Positions 27,380-36,396 of a stretch of DNA of 64,000 bases are shown piece by piece; the stretch's first letter is position 1; every line of letters starts with the position of its first letter. The notes below the pieces were generated by a model, which was given only the letters and a program-made list of their open reading frames with translations, made no database searches and had not been told where the DNA came from. Position numbers and translations under genes: made by a program. The DNA comes from an uncultured Acidobacteriota bacterium. GTDB lineage: Bacteria > Acidobacteriota > Blastocatellia > RBC074. The stretch is from NCBI GenBank assembly GCA_902825875.1, contig CADECP010000013.1, positions 13,936-77,935 on the forward strand. Reading direction: 5' to 3'.

Positions 27380-28192
27380 ATGCTGACTGAACTATTTTCA
27401 TCGCCCAAACCGATCATCGGAATGATTCACGTCGGAGCTTTGCCGGGCACTCCGGCCAATCACCAAAGCGTTGCCGACATCGTCGCGCAAACCATCCGCG
27501 AAGCCGCCATTTACCGCGACGCCGGAGTGGACGGCATTGCCATCGAAAACATGCACGACGTGCCATACCTGCGCGGCGAAGTCGGCCCGGAAATCGTCGC
27601 GGCAATGACTCTGGTCGGCCAGGCCGTCAAAGCGGAAAGTCGTTTGCCAGTCGGCATTCAAATTCTGGCGGCGGCCAACATCGAAGCAATGGCGGTGGCT
27701 CACGCAGCGAATCTGGATTTCATTCGTGCGGAAAGTTTCGTCTTCGCGCACGTTGCCGACGAAGGCTTGATCGAATCTTCGGCGGCAAAGCTGTTGCGTT
27801 ATCGCCGAATGATCGGAGCGGATCGAATTCAGGTGTGGGCCGATGTGAAGAAGAAACACTCTTCGCACGCTATCACTGCCGACATTGGCTTGGGTGAAAT
27901 GGCTGAAGCAGTAGAATTCATGCGTGGCAACGCCGTCATCATCACCGGCAGCGCGACGGGCGATCCGCCACAACTGGCCGATGTCGAAACAGCCAAAGCG
28001 CATTGCCGCTTGCCTGTCGTGCTGGGTTCGGGCGTGGACGATCAGAACATTGCGGAGTTTTGGCCGAAAGCCGACGGCTTCATCATCGGTTCGTTTTTCA
28101 AACGGGACGGCAAATGGCAAAACGAAGTTGATGCCGGGCGGGTGGAAACATTCCTGAAAGCAGCGACTTCGGTACGGAACCAGGAGCAGTAG
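27380..28192 (+). CDS. BtpA/SgcQ family protein
   Basis: 270 residues. PIIGMIHVGALPGTP at the N-terminus, DGIAIENMHDVPYLRGEVGP, FIRAESFVFAHVADEGLIES and VIITGSATGDPP are characteristic of the BtpA family, a TIM-barrel related to phosphorybosyl-type barrels. BtpA was linked to photosystem I stability in cyanobacteria; the related SgcQ is a putative nucleosidase. In heterotrophs the role is unknown, possibly sugar or nucleoside metabolism. The last codons, TSVRNQEQ and the TAG stop, are part of a dispersed repeat that starts at 28170. Confidence 0.88.
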   Translation: MLTELFSSPKPIIGMIHVGALPGTPANHQSVADIVAQTIREAAIYRDAGVDGIAIENMHDVPYLRGEVGPEIVAAMTLVGQAVKAESRLPVGIQILAAANIEAMAVAHAANLDFIRAESFVFAHVADEGLIESSAAKLLRYRRMIGADRIQVWADVKKKHSSHAITADIGLGEMAEAVEFMRGNAVIITGSATGDPPQLADVETAKAHCRLPVVLGSGVDDQNIAEFWPKADGFIIGSFFKRDGKWQNEVDAGRVETFLKAATSVRNQEQ

Positions 28193-28282
28193 CGACTGGG
28201 TACTTTCGTGAGCAATGACCCGGTCGCTACCGTTCCTCACCACTAAACTAACCCGGTCGCTACCGCTCGCGGTTCCGTACCG
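28170..28282. repeat. Dispersed GTAGCGAC-family repeat, with inverted arms
   Basis: The left arm (28170-28201, cggtacggaacc...gactgggt) pairs with the right arm (28251-28282) with about four mismatches in 32 bases. A third, partial copy in the right-arm orientation is at 28215-28236. The left arm provides the final codons and stop of the BtpA-like gene. Copies of the same unit occur at 37947, 41706 and 57923. Confidence 0.75.
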
Positions 28283-28294
28283 CCGCTCAATCAA

Positions 28295-29413
28295 TTAACC
28301 AATCACGCCATTTGATTTCAATGCGGCGAGTTCGTCGGCGTTGAATCCCCAATCCGCCAACACCTCTTCGGAAGGTTTTTCGACAGACTGAATGGCGGGA
28401 ACCGTGCGGCTGAATCGCGGAGCCGGTGCTGGTTGCGTGACGCCGTTGAGTTCGACAAACGCTTGCCGCGCGACGTTGTGCGGATGTTTCGGCGCTTCGT
28501 CCAAATCCAGCACGGGCGCGAAACAAACATCCGTTCCTTCCATCAGCGCGCACCATTCGTCGCGGGTTTTGGTTTTGAAGATGGCGGCCAGTTTTTGCTG
28601 CAAATCCGGCCAGCGCGATTTGTCCATTTGCGCCGCCGGAGCCGGATCGTCCAGGCGGGTCATCTGCAACAACAAAGCGTAAAACTGCGGTTCGATGGAA
28701 CCGATGGCGACGAACTTGCCGTCGCTGCATTCGTAAGTGCCGTAAAAATGCGCTCCGCCATCCAACATGTTTGCGCCGCGTTCATTCGTCCAGGTTCCCA
28801 TCGCTTTCAAACCGTAAATGATCGCCATCAACGAAGCCGCTCCGTCAGTCATCGCCGCGTCAACCACCTGACCTTTGCCGGATTGCCGCGCTTCCAGCAA
28901 GGCGCAGACGATGCCGAACGCCAGCATCATGCCTCCGCCGCCGAAATCGCCGACCAGATTCAACGGCGGAACCGGTTTGCCGCCGCGATTGCCAATCGCG
29001 TGCAAGGCTCCGCTCAACGCAATGTAGTTGATGTCGTGCCCTGCCGCCGACGCCAGCGTGCCGTGTTGTCCCCAACCGGTCATTCGTCCAAAAACCAGTT
29101 TCGGATTGCGCGCCAAGCAAACATCCGGCCCCAGGCCCAGCTTTTCCATCACGCCCGGACGAAAACCTTCGATCAAGGCGTCGGCCTGTTCAATCAACCT
29201 CAAGACGGTTTCGACGCCTTCGGGTTGTTTCAAATCCACGCCGACTGCTGGCCGTCCGCGATGCAGCACGTTGAATTTTCCGCGCGGGTCTTTGGCGTCT
29301 TTGCGAGCGACGCGAATGATTTCCGCGCCCATATCCGCCAGCATCATCGCGCAAAACGGACCCGGCCCGATGCCTGCCAATTCAACAATGCGAATGCCTT
29401 TCAGTGGTCCCAA
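28295..29413 (-). CDS. CaiB/BaiF family CoA transferase
   Basis: 372 residues. [20 protein letters not shown] followed by [32 protein letters not shown] and [20 protein letters not shown] are standard family III CoA-transferase motifs. [13 protein letters not shown] is close to the alpha-methylacyl-CoA racemase (Amacr) and Frc pattern. The catalytic Asp of the family is expected in the N-terminal part. It may act on branched acyl-CoA or carboxylates. It has no partner genes here: the repeat regions isolate it on both sides. Confidence 0.9.
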   Translation of the reverse strand: MGPLKGIRIVELAGIGPGPFCAMMLADMGAEIIRVARKDAKDPRGKFNVLHRGRPAVGVDLKQPEGVETVLRLIEQADALIEGFRPGVMEKLGLGPDVCLARNPKLVFGRMTGWGQHGTLASAAGHDINYIALSGALHAIGNRGGKPVPPLNLVGDFGGGGMMLAFGIVCALLEARQSGKGQVVDAAMTDGAASLMAIIYGLKAMGTWTNERGANMLDGGAHFYGTYECSDGKFVAIGSIEPQFYALLLQMTRLDDPAPAAQMDKSRWPDLQQKLAAIFKTKTRDEWCALMEGTDVCFAPVLDLDEAPKHPHNVARQAFVELNGVTQPAPAPRFSRTVPAIQSVEKPSEEVLADWGFNADELAALKSNGVIG

Positions 29414-29448
29414 GATGTTTTCTCCTTACGCTGAATCAAAGCAAAAAA

Positions 29449-29564
29449 CTTTTAGACAAGATTGACAGGATTTTTCAGGATGAACGGCATTCAAACCAGA
29501 TTGAGGCTTACTGACATTGGGCTTTCTGTAAATCCTGCGAAATCCTGAGAATCCTGTCTAAAAA
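29449..29564. repeat. Dispersed palindromic repeat, GACAGGATT family, copy B
   Basis: It starts ACTTTTAGACAAGATTGACA and ends AATCCTGTCTAAAAAG, so that the ends pair. It lies between the kinase and the CoA transferase genes. Copy A is at 15397 and copy C at 46984. Confidence 0.75.
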
Positions 29565-29591
29565 GAGGGTCACAATGTTGCTTGCTCCGAT

Positions 29592-32360
29592 TTAGTTCAA
29601 TGTCAGCATTTGAATATCCGATTCCGGCGAAATTACGCTCAGATAAATATGCCGATCATCGGGCGAAATCGTCGCCAATGTAATTCGCAACGGATCGAGG
29701 GAGTAGAGTTGGCGCGGTTCTTTTTTCACGCTGTCCACCAGATAGAGTCGGAAGTTGCTGAAAAACAACATCCGGCGATTGTCGCTCAACCAGACCGGGT
29801 CAACGCCGAATGTGGTAATGGATTCATACTGGCGCGAATCCAACGAATAGGTCATCACTCCAGCATACTTTCCGTTCGGCAAAACCAAATGCCCGGCCAG
29901 CATTTTTCCGTCAGGCGACCAAGACCACACAGACAAATGCCCGCCGCCGGGCACAGGTGGCAATGGTTCAGGCGCTTGCTCGTCCCACGCTTTGTTAGGT
30001 TCGATCAAAAATGTGTTGACCCCGGCTCTGTAAAACGCCAGCCGAGTTCCATCGGGCGACCAGATCGGATAATAGCTGCTCTTTTCGCCCCAATGAGTCA
30101 CTTGTTGCAATCCGCTGCCGTCCGGGTTGATCGTCCAGATTTCGTAATTGCCGCTGCGGTCGGAATAAAACGCCAGCCGTTTGCCGTCGCGCGACCAGCG
30201 AGGCACACGGTCACGATGCCGGTCGTTGGTCAATTGACGTGGCTGCGAACCGTCTTTCTTCATCACGAAAATATCTTCCTGCGGACTGCCGAAGGTGTAA
30301 TACGCCAGCCATTCGCCGTCAGGCGAAAGTTGCGGCGCAGTCACGCGCCGTTCACCGCCGGTCAACGGCGTCAAGGTATCGTTGAGGATCACTTCTTTTT
30401 GCGGATCAAAAGCCACGCGGTAAAAAACCTCTTTGACCAGATAATTCACATACACCAATCGCTTGCCGTCGCGCGTCAAACTCGGATGCCAGCTTTCAGA
30501 CGCCGAACCGGTCACAGCTTCGCGTTCGCCCAACACTTCGCCTGTGGTTTGATTGATCGGGACGCGCCAAAACTGCATGGAACCTTGCTGGTCGCTGGCG
30601 AAATAAAGATAGCTGCCATCCGGCGACCAAACGGGATTCCAATCGGTTGCGTCGTCGTTGGTGACGGCAACCGGCTGACCGCCGCCAGCGGCAACCGTCC
30701 AGATGTCGCGGTGAGTTCCGCGCAATCCCCAAAATGCGATTCGCGCTGCATTCGGCGACCAGACAGGTTGCACTGCATCGTTCGCGCCAATGTCCAGCCT
30801 GCGTTTTTCACCAGTGGCCAACGTCATCACCCACAGATGGCTCTGTGTCTGACTGCGAGAATGCGGGCTGTTGGCTTGAACGGTTGCGTAAACAATTTCT
30901 TCTCCGCTGGGCGACCAGGAAGGGTTGAATCCTTCGCTTGCGATTTGCTGCAAATTTCCTCCGTCGGCATCCATCACAAAGATGCCGCCGCCGTTGCGAT
31001 CGGATCGAAATGCGATGCGAGCGCCATTCGGCGAAAACGCCGCCATCCAATCGCTCACGTCCGAATTTTCAGTCAGATTGCGCGCCTGCGGTTCGCCAAA
31101 CCGCTGAAGAAAAATATCGAACTGCTGACCGAGCGCACGTGAATACACAAAACTTTGCCCGTCCGGCGCGATCGAAGGAAAAAATTCGTTGCCGGGGAAT
31201 CCAGTCAGCCGAGTCGGTTTCGCGTTGATCCACGGCGAAGAAAGTTTTTTCAAGCCGGAATCGCTTGCCCGCCAAATCAGCCAGCCACCCAAACCAATCA
31301 CCCACAACGCCGCTGCCCACGCGGCTTTGACTTTCCAGGTCGGCGCAGTTTCAAGCTGAACGGGCTTCATCACGCCGCTTTCAAACATCGCTTCAACTCT
31401 TCTCAACTGGCGTTGCAAGTCACGATGCAACTCGGCGGTGTTTTGATAACGTTTGGCCGGATTCGCGGCCAACGCGCGATTGACGATGCTTTCCAGTTCA
31501 AACGGCAGATTGGGCTGTTTTTCCGCCGAAGGTTTATGCCCGGTCAGCATTTCGTAAAGCACGACGCCCAGACTGAAAATGTCCGTTCGATGATCGGTGT
31601 GTTCGCCGCGCGCCTGTTCCGGCGACAAATAACCGGGCGTTCCCATCAACACGCCGGAATCGGTTTCTCCGGCAGAAGCGGCCAATCCGAAATCCAGCAA
31701 CTTCGCCAATCCATCGGTTCGCACGGCGATGTTTTCAGGTTTGATGTCTTTGTGAACTATTCCCGCAGAGTGCGCGGCGGAAAGCGCGCCAGCGATTTGC
31801 GTGGCGATTTTCAACGAATCGCGCAATTCCAAACTGTCGTCTTTCAGTTTTTCGCGCAGTGTTTGGCCGTCAACGAATTCCATCGCAATGAAATGCCGCC
31901 CGGCTTCCCGGCCTATGTCGTGAATGGTGATGATGTTCGGATGGTTCAACGCCGAAGCCGCGCGGGCTTCGCGCGTGAAGCGTTCGACCAGATTCGGGTA
32001 GGCGGAAAACTGCGCGGGCAAAAACTTCAACGCGATTTGCCTGTCCAGCCGTTCGTCGCGCGCCAGAAAAACTTCGCCCATTCCACCCGCCCCCAACAAC
32101 GACAAAACTTCATAACTGCCAACGCGCGTTCCAACGATGGATTCCGGCGGAGCGGATTTGGCCGACAGCGAAGATTCCATCAGCGGCTGTTCGATGAATT
32201 CGCCTGCTTTTTCATACGAAGCCAGAAGTTTGAACACTTCTTCGCGCAAAGCCGAATCGCCGTCGCAAGCGCCGTCAAGAAACGCCGCGCGTTGTTCCGG
32301 TGAACATTCCAGCGCGGCGTGAAACAGTTGTTCGATTTGTTGCCAGCGTTCAGGCGTCAT
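29592..32360 (-). CDS. Membrane Ser/Thr protein kinase with PD40 beta-propeller
   Basis: 922 residues. The kinase domain (about 75-335) has GAGGMGEVFLARD, the VAIK-type lysine in IALKFL, HKDIKPENIAV (HKD in place of HRD) and LLDFGLA, then GTPGYLSPEQARG. A single membrane helix at about 345-365 (AALWVIGLGGWLIW) leads to a C-terminal region of TolB/PD40 repeats (ITF-P-W-S-DGK patterns; for example WSPDGSYLYFASDQQGSMQF). Kinase inside and propeller outside suggest sensing of an extracellular signal. It lies five bases downstream of the ECF sigma gene and belongs to the same transcript. Confidence 0.93.
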   Translation of the reverse strand: MTPERWQQIEQLFHAALECSPEQRAAFLDGACDGDSALREEVFKLLASYEKAGEFIEQPLMESSLSAKSAPPESIVGTRVGSYEVLSLLGAGGMGEVFLARDERLDRQIALKFLPAQFSAYPNLVERFTREARAASALNHPNIITIHDIGREAGRHFIAMEFVDGQTLREKLKDDSLELRDSLKIATQIAGALSAAHSAGIVHKDIKPENIAVRTDGLAKLLDFGLAASAGETDSGVLMGTPGYLSPEQARGEHTDHRTDIFSLGVVLYEMLTGHKPSAEKQPNLPFELESIVNRALAANPAKRYQNTAELHRDLQRQLRRVEAMFESGVMKPVQLETAPTWKVKAAWAAALWVIGLGGWLIWRASDSGLKKLSSPWINAKPTRLTGFPGNEFFPSIAPDGQSFVYSRALGQQFDIFLQRFGEPQARNLTENSDVSDWMAAFSPNGARIAFRSDRNGGGIFVMDADGGNLQQIASEGFNPSWSPSGEEIVYATVQANSPHSRSQTQSHLWVMTLATGEKRRLDIGANDAVQPVWSPNAARIAFWGLRGTHRDIWTVAAGGGQPVAVTNDDATDWNPVWSPDGSYLYFASDQQGSMQFWRVPINQTTGEVLGEREAVTGSASESWHPSLTRDGKRLVYVNYLVKEVFYRVAFDPQKEVILNDTLTPLTGGERRVTAPQLSPDGEWLAYYTFGSPQEDIFVMKKDGSQPRQLTNDRHRDRVPRWSRDGKRLAFYSDRSGNYEIWTINPDGSGLQQVTHWGEKSSYYPIWSPDGTRLAFYRAGVNTFLIEPNKAWDEQAPEPLPPVPGGGHLSVWSWSPDGKMLAGHLVLPNGKYAGVMTYSLDSRQYESITTFGVDPVWLSDNRRMLFFSNFRLYLVDSVKKEPRQLYSLDPLRITLATISPDDRHIYLSVISPESDIQMLTLN

Positions 32361-32365
32361 CGGGT

Positions 32366-32947
32366 TTACTTCCCTTCACCGAGTTGCTGATAAAGCCAGG
32401 CTTTGGCCAGTTTCCAATCGCGCATCACGGTGTCGGGCGACACGCTCAGAACTTCGGCAGTTTCTTCCACGCTCAGCCCGCCAAAGTAACGCAGTTCGAC
32501 GACGCTGCATTTTCGCCGGTCGAAATTGCCCAGCGATTCCAGAGCTTCATCCAACGCGATCAAATCCGCCGCGCGTTCCTGGGACAAATTGATGACTTCA
32601 TCCAGTGACAATTTGACGGCATTGCCTCCGCGTTTTTCGCGGTGCTTTGTTTTGGCGTGATCCACCAAAATGCGACGCATCATTTGCGCGGCGACTCCGA
32701 AAAACTGAGCGCGGTTTTGCCAATTGACGCGCGTCTGGTCAATCAATCGCAGCCACGCCTCGTGAACCAGCGCCGTCGGTTGCAAGGTGTGCCCGGCAGA
32801 TTCGTGCCGCAAAAAGCGGTCTGCCATTCGCCGCAATTCCTGGTACACGACGGGAATCAGTTGATCCAGCGCCGTCTGGTCGCCATTGCTCCAGGCGATC
32901 AACTGCTGCGTGATCTGGTTGGTGTCGTTCGGAATCGGCGAATCCAT
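32366..32947 (-). CDS. ECF sigma factor paired with Ser/Thr kinase
   Basis: 193 residues starting at ATG 32947 (MDSPIPNDTNQITQQLIAWS). Region 2 includes VYQELRRMADRFLRHESAGH and LVHEAWLRLIDQ, and region 4 has CSVVELRYFGGLSVEETAEV plus LSVSPDTVMRDW. This is the acidobacterial/planctomycete subgroup of ECF sigma factors usually found with PASTA-less Ser/Thr kinases. There is no anti-sigma factor nearby, so control is presumably by phosphorylation from the adjacent kinase (inference from known pairs). Confidence 0.9.
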   Translation of the reverse strand: MDSPIPNDTNQITQQLIAWSNGDQTALDQLIPVVYQELRRMADRFLRHESAGHTLQPTALVHEAWLRLIDQTRVNWQNRAQFFGVAAQMMRRILVDHAKTKHREKRGGNAVKLSLDEVINLSQERAADLIALDEALESLGNFDRRKCSVVELRYFGGLSVEETAEVLSVSPDTVMRDWKLAKAWLYQQLGEGK

Positions 32948-33068
32948 AAACTCAGTCCGTGCGAATTCGGGAAGTAGCAATTTTTTTCTCAGCGTGTGCC
33001 AGTTTTTACCCGCAACTGTCGCGTTAATCAACAACTGCCACTGTGGTCGTCTGGAAACGAAGGAGGAA

Positions 33069-33788
33069 ATGTTAAAAGTGATAAGAATGAATTTGCTGAC
33101 CAATTTTGACCTAAACGAATTGAACGAAATTAAACTGTTTCATGAAGTCCCACACACAGACCTGCTTTCGATCAGCGAGCGGCTGCATCGAAAAACATTT
33201 TCGGCAGGCTCAACCTTGATGACCGCTGACCAATCCGGTGAAGTCGTGTACTTCATTCGCAGCGGCGCGGTGAAAGTTCACGTCGAACAAGCGGACGGCT
33301 GCGAAGTCATCATTTCGATTCTCGGCGCGGGCGAAAGCATAGGCGAAATGAGCGCGCTGGACCACGATTACCGTTCGGCCAGTGTGACAACGTTGGAAGA
33401 ATGCGAACTGCTGTGGCTGGATCGCGCCACGTTCAAAAGGTTTTTGGCGACCGCTCCGAAGCTGAGCCATAACCTGGCGTGCCTGCTTTCGGCGCGATTG
33501 CGCCAGGCCAACGAACAAATTCAATCGCTGGCGGCAGGCGACATCGAAAGCCGAGTCGCGCGCCAACTGATCGGTTTTGCCGAAAAATACGGACAGCCGG
33601 AATCCAACGGAAACATCTCCATACGGGTTCGCCTGACACAAAAAGACCTGGCCAGCTTGATCGGCGCAACGCGCGAAAGCGTCAACAAAATCATTGTGTC
33701 GTACAAAGAGCGCGGGTTTCTTTCAGCCACTCGCAATCATTACTGGACGATTCACAATCGCCAGTTTTTGGCCAGTCGTTGCAGTTAG
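33069..33788 (+). CDS. Crp/Fnr family transcriptional regulator
   Basis: 239 residues from ATG 33069; GTG 33078 and ATG 33087 are possible, because AGGAGG (33061-33066) is almost touching the first. The cyclic-nucleotide-binding-like domain (GSTLMTADQSGEVVYFIRSG, VIISILGAGESIGEMSALD) is followed by a long helix and the C-terminal winged helix (VRLTQKDLASLIGATRESVN). It lacks the cysteine set needed for an Fnr iron-sulphur cluster. The gene is divergent from the ECF/kinase operon with about 120 bases between. Confidence 0.88.
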   Translation: MLKVIRMNLLTNFDLNELNEIKLFHEVPHTDLLSISERLHRKTFSAGSTLMTADQSGEVVYFIRSGAVKVHVEQADGCEVIISILGAGESIGEMSALDHDYRSASVTTLEECELLWLDRATFKRFLATAPKLSHNLACLLSARLRQANEQIQSLAAGDIESRVARQLIGFAEKYGQPESNGNISIRVRLTQKDLASLIGATRESVNKIIVSYKERGFLSATRNHYWTIHNRQFLASRCS

Positions 33789-33812
33789 ATCGGTTTCCAT
33801 TCGCACTTTCCG

Positions 33813-33921
33813 GGAGTGTTTTAGAAATGATGATGGCCACAAACAATTTGCCGACGAGCGCCGACTAACGCAGTCCCTGGAACTTGTCCTGGCTCGGCCC
33901 TCATCATTTCTGAAACACTCC
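33813..33921. repeat. Inverted repeat element, 21-base arms
   Basis: The arms at 33813-33833 (GGAGTGTTTTAGAAATGATG and one more base) and 33901-33921 are complementary with a single mismatch and enclose 67 bases. With the rest of the 33789-34159 spacer, which lacks a supported gene, this looks like a small mobile or structural element rather than a coding region. Confidence 0.65.
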
Positions 33922-34159
33922 TCTCTGCAAAATGCTGTTAGCCATCTCACATCGCAGCGGTGACGCACTTCGCTGTCATCGCTTGCTTTCACCCATACAT
34001 TGCCTTTGCAACAAACGACGCCATCTGCCTGACACGCAGTTGGCAAGACAACGGTTGACGATAAACAACGTCTGCCGCCCGGCAATGTTGGGCGCTGAAC
34101 AAAGCCGCAAGAACAACGCCCGGCTTTCATCACCAATTGCGGTTCAACAAGGAGAAGAT

Positions 34160-34540
34160 ATGGCCAAAACAGTCGCAGATTATCAGGTGCTTTTTGATGG
34201 CGGTTTCACGCTCGACGCCGCTACCAATGTCCGCGAAAAAGACCTGACGTTCATCCTTCCAACTGACTTCAGGGTGGAAAACGGAATCCGAAAACCGATT
34301 ATTGCGTTTCACGCTCGCGCGTTTGAAAACTCGCGGTTCAAAATTCGCATCAACGCGCGCGATGTGCTGACCTGGAATTTGAATGCCGACAACTCACGTG
34401 GTTTGTGGGATCCGTTCAACGGTTCGACGCCGTTTCCCGAAGGCGCCAACGTTCCCAACAACGTGCCCGTCGAATTCATCATCCAGGAAGGCAAGGTCGA
34501 ATTCGGCCAGGTTGTGATCTGGTATCAGGTCGAGGTTTAA
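34160..34540 (+). CDS. Hypothetical protein, 126 residues
   Basis: It starts at the ATG after CAACAAGGAGAAGAT. Starts at MAKTVADYQVLFDGGFTLDA and contains RKPIIAFHARAFENSRFKIR then INARDVLTWNLNADNS, a beta-rich composition with few charged runs, and no signal peptide or membrane span. The family was not recognised. A strong terminator follows at 34565. The gene is single, with repeats upstream. Confidence 0.65.
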   Translation: MAKTVADYQVLFDGGFTLDAATNVREKDLTFILPTDFRVENGIRKPIIAFHARAFENSRFKIRINARDVLTWNLNADNSRGLWDPFNGSTPFPEGANVPNNVPVEFIIQEGKVEFGQVVIWYQVEV

Positions 34541-34564
34541 CTTCATACGACGCACACAATCAGT

Positions 34565-34608
34565 AAAAGCCGACAACTCATAGCTTGTCGGCTTTTCGTT
34601 TTTTTTCA
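34565..34608 (+). terminator. Rho-independent terminator
   Basis: Perfect 12-base stem AAAAGCCGACAA / TTGTCGGCTTTT with an eight-base loop, followed by CG and a run of nine T. It ends the transcript of the 126-residue hypothetical gene. Confidence 0.88.
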
Positions 34609-34611
34609 CTC

Positions 34612-34790
34612 GGCACCATCAATCACCCGGCGCTGGAATTGATGCCCAATGGCCAACACGAAAAATCGCCGGCAGACGGTTTGTACGTCTACCGATTGAA
34701 GTTCCGGGATGAAAACGGACAGGGGCTTCCGGCGCGAAAAGCAAAGTCCTCGTCAACACCAAAGAAAAACGAACAAGAAAGGAGTTCCAA
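34612..34790 (+). pseudogene. Possible gene fragment with FlgD-like C-terminal motif
   Basis: One frame reads NHPALELMPNGQHEKSPADG, then LYVYRLKFRDENGQGLPARK, which resembles the last strands of a FlgD-like or similar beta domain of a secreted protein. The frame then shifts: the continuation KVLVNTKEK would need one base more or less. There is no start and no ribosome site, and a terminator lies just before and just after. It is offered as a relic, with low certainty. Confidence 0.3.
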
Positions 34791-34798
34791 CCAGACAC

Positions 34799-34829
34799 CA
34801 AAGGCCGGGATTGCTCCCGGCCTTTTTTT
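34799..34829 (+). terminator. Rho-independent terminator
   Basis: AAGGCCGGGA-TTGC-TCCCGGCCTT followed by a run of seven T. It could serve any plus-strand transcript here, and it overlaps the last bases of the minus-strand phosphatidyltransferase gene. Confidence 0.8.
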
Positions 34830-35530
34830 CATTTCAACCATCGCCGCAACGTAATCCACCACGACAACCCAAAGTAATACAGCGGAAACGCAGCCGACAC
34901 CCACATCCATGGTTTCGGATCGGCAAACACGTTGGCCAAAATCAGCGCCAACAAAATCGCCCAGACAATCAACAACCCGTTGGTCAATCGGCTGAACGGC
35001 CCTCTGTAAGACGTATACAAATACAACGACGGCACAAATGTCAGCAGCGACAGCGTGATAATCAATCCCAACGAAAACCAGGCGGGAAATTTCAGCCAGT
35101 ACAGATACATCGCCACCACGTTCCAATACGAAGGAAATCCCAAAAAGTAATGATCTTCGGTTTTGGCATCGGCTTGCGAAAAGCCGTAGGCGCTGGCCAG
35201 CAGCGGCAACAACAACCACCAGCTTAAATGCTCCGGCAAAATTTCCGCGCGCCAGATGAACAACAGAGGCAGCGAAGTGTAAGTTTGAAAATCTACGATG
35301 TCGTCCAAACGGCGTCCGTCGAATTGCGGCACAACTTCCTTGACGCGAAACCGCCGCGCCAGCGTTCCGTCGGTTGCGTCAATAAACGTCGCCGCAACCA
35401 TCAAGGCAATCACCCACCGAAACGATTCCGCACCGCCGCGCACAATGAAGTACGCCATTCCCGCTGCGGCAATCAAACCGGAAGCGGTGTACAGATGAAC
35501 CGACCAAGCCAGAATTTTCTCTTTAGCCAT
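34829..35530 (-). CDS. CDP-alcohol phosphatidyltransferase, phosphatidylcholine-synthase-like
   Basis: 233 residues with about seven hydrophobic spans. The catalytic motif is DATDGTLARRFRVKEVVPQF then DGRRLDDIVDF, the D-x2-D-G-x2-A-R-x8-G-x3-D-x3-D pattern of the CDP-alcohol phosphotransferases. FLGFPSYWNVVAMYLYWL is seen in phosphatidylcholine synthase (Pcs), which joins CDP-diacylglycerol and choline. The identification as Pcs is by resemblance; a related alcohol acceptor remains possible. It lies 8 bases downstream of the HNH gene, which has no obvious functional link. Confidence 0.82.
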   Translation of the reverse strand: MAKEKILAWSVHLYTASGLIAAAGMAYFIVRGGAESFRWVIALMVAATFIDATDGTLARRFRVKEVVPQFDGRRLDDIVDFQTYTSLPLLFIWRAEILPEHLSWWLLLPLLASAYGFSQADAKTEDHYFLGFPSYWNVVAMYLYWLKFPAWFSLGLIITLSLLTFVPSLYLYTSYRGPFSRLTNGLLIVWAILLALILANVFADPKPWMWVSAAFPLYYFGLSWWITLRRWLK

Positions 35531-35538
35531 TTTCAGCT

Positions 35539-35955
35539 TTATGGAATACCGCCGGCCAAACGCCAGAAAAAGCGAGCTTCTCGTAGAAGCGCATTATTCA
35601 TACGCAAAACAACAATCGTCGCTCGTCCAATTGGCGTTCGCCCAATTAGCTCACTCCAGTCGTCTGCCCAGGAAAAGTGTTTTTCCCATTTATCTTTGCG
35701 CGGATTGAATAGCCGAACAATTCTGCCTGTCTTCGGATCACGTCCTGAAACCCGATCACTTTTGACGCTATTGCAATGCGGACAAGCTAAACACAAATTT
35801 TCGGCGTTTGTTTTTCCGTTGGCTGAAATCGGAAGAATATGATCGAGATGAAAAGATTGCCCGGTCAGTTTTTGCGGTGTATGACAATATTCACAACGCC
35901 TGCCTGCTCTCAAGATGACCAATGCAACCAACGACGATGAAGGCTTGGGCCTCAT
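35539..35955 (-). CDS. HNH endonuclease
   Basis: 138 residues. RCEYCHTPQ provides the first cysteine pair, HLDHILPIS the HxH-type core, ENLCLACPHCNSVKS the second cysteines, and DPKTG the end of the motif. This is the small stand-alone HNH family often found beside a short helical gene. It overlaps the next upstream gene by ATGA, giving a two-gene unit. It could be a nicking or restriction-like nuclease; no phage or intein genes are nearby. Confidence 0.85.
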   Translation of the reverse strand: MRPKPSSSLVALVILRAGRRCEYCHTPQKLTGQSFHLDHILPISANGKTNAENLCLACPHCNSVKSDRVSGRDPKTGRIVRLFNPRKDKWEKHFSWADDWSELIGRTPIGRATIVVLRMNNALLREARFFWRLAGGIP

Positions 35956-36356
35956 CGTTGTGCGACCTTCCGTTTTTGAATTCGTCGTTTCGGCGTTGCG
36001 GAACCCATCGTCAACCGGGCACGTTTTTCGATTAAGTCTCCATTTTCGTCAAATAATTCAGGCCGCATGGCTCGCGCCAGACTTTTGGAATTTTCAAGCA
36101 TCATTTCATCTACGATAACGACCAGTTTATCCAATTCCAATCGCTCGGCTCGCGTCAGCAAACCATCGTTATTCTTATCCATTAACTCCTGTAACCGCTC
36201 ATTGTCGTCTTGACTGAGGCGCTTGAAAGGAATGACCAACAGTTCGTCTGTGCTCACAGCCGTCAACACTTGTTCTGCCAACTGTCTTTGCAGATTCGCT
36301 GGCAATTGTTCAACGGCAGCCATTGCCACTTTCAATGCTTGATTGGTTCGTGCCAT
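35952..36356 (-). CDS. Hypothetical protein co-encoded with HNH endonuclease
   Basis: 134 residues from ATG 36356, preceded by CAAGGAG. It is mostly helical (QALKVAMAAVEQLPANLQRQ, then LAEQVLTAVSTDELLVI), has DKNNDGLLTRAERLELDKL resembling an EF-hand-like loop, and a basic C-terminus (KRRIQKRKVAQR). The function is unknown. Pairs of such a short protein with an HNH nuclease occur in cyanobacteria and acidobacteria, which suggests a regulator or antitoxin role, but this is inference. Confidence 0.62.
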   Translation of the reverse strand: MARTNQALKVAMAAVEQLPANLQRQLAEQVLTAVSTDELLVIPFKRLSQDDNERLQELMDKNNDGLLTRAERLELDKLVVIVDEMMLENSKSLARAMRPELFDENGDLIEKRARLTMGSATPKRRIQKRKVAQR

Positions 36357-36396
36357 AAAAACTCCTTGCGGATTGAATTCGATGCGCGTCAACAGA

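Noticed and set aside
34585-34854. 89-residue protein gene at 34585
   Set aside because: Its start lies in the terminator stem and T-run of the preceding gene, and the sequence changes frame; treated as a possible relic instead.
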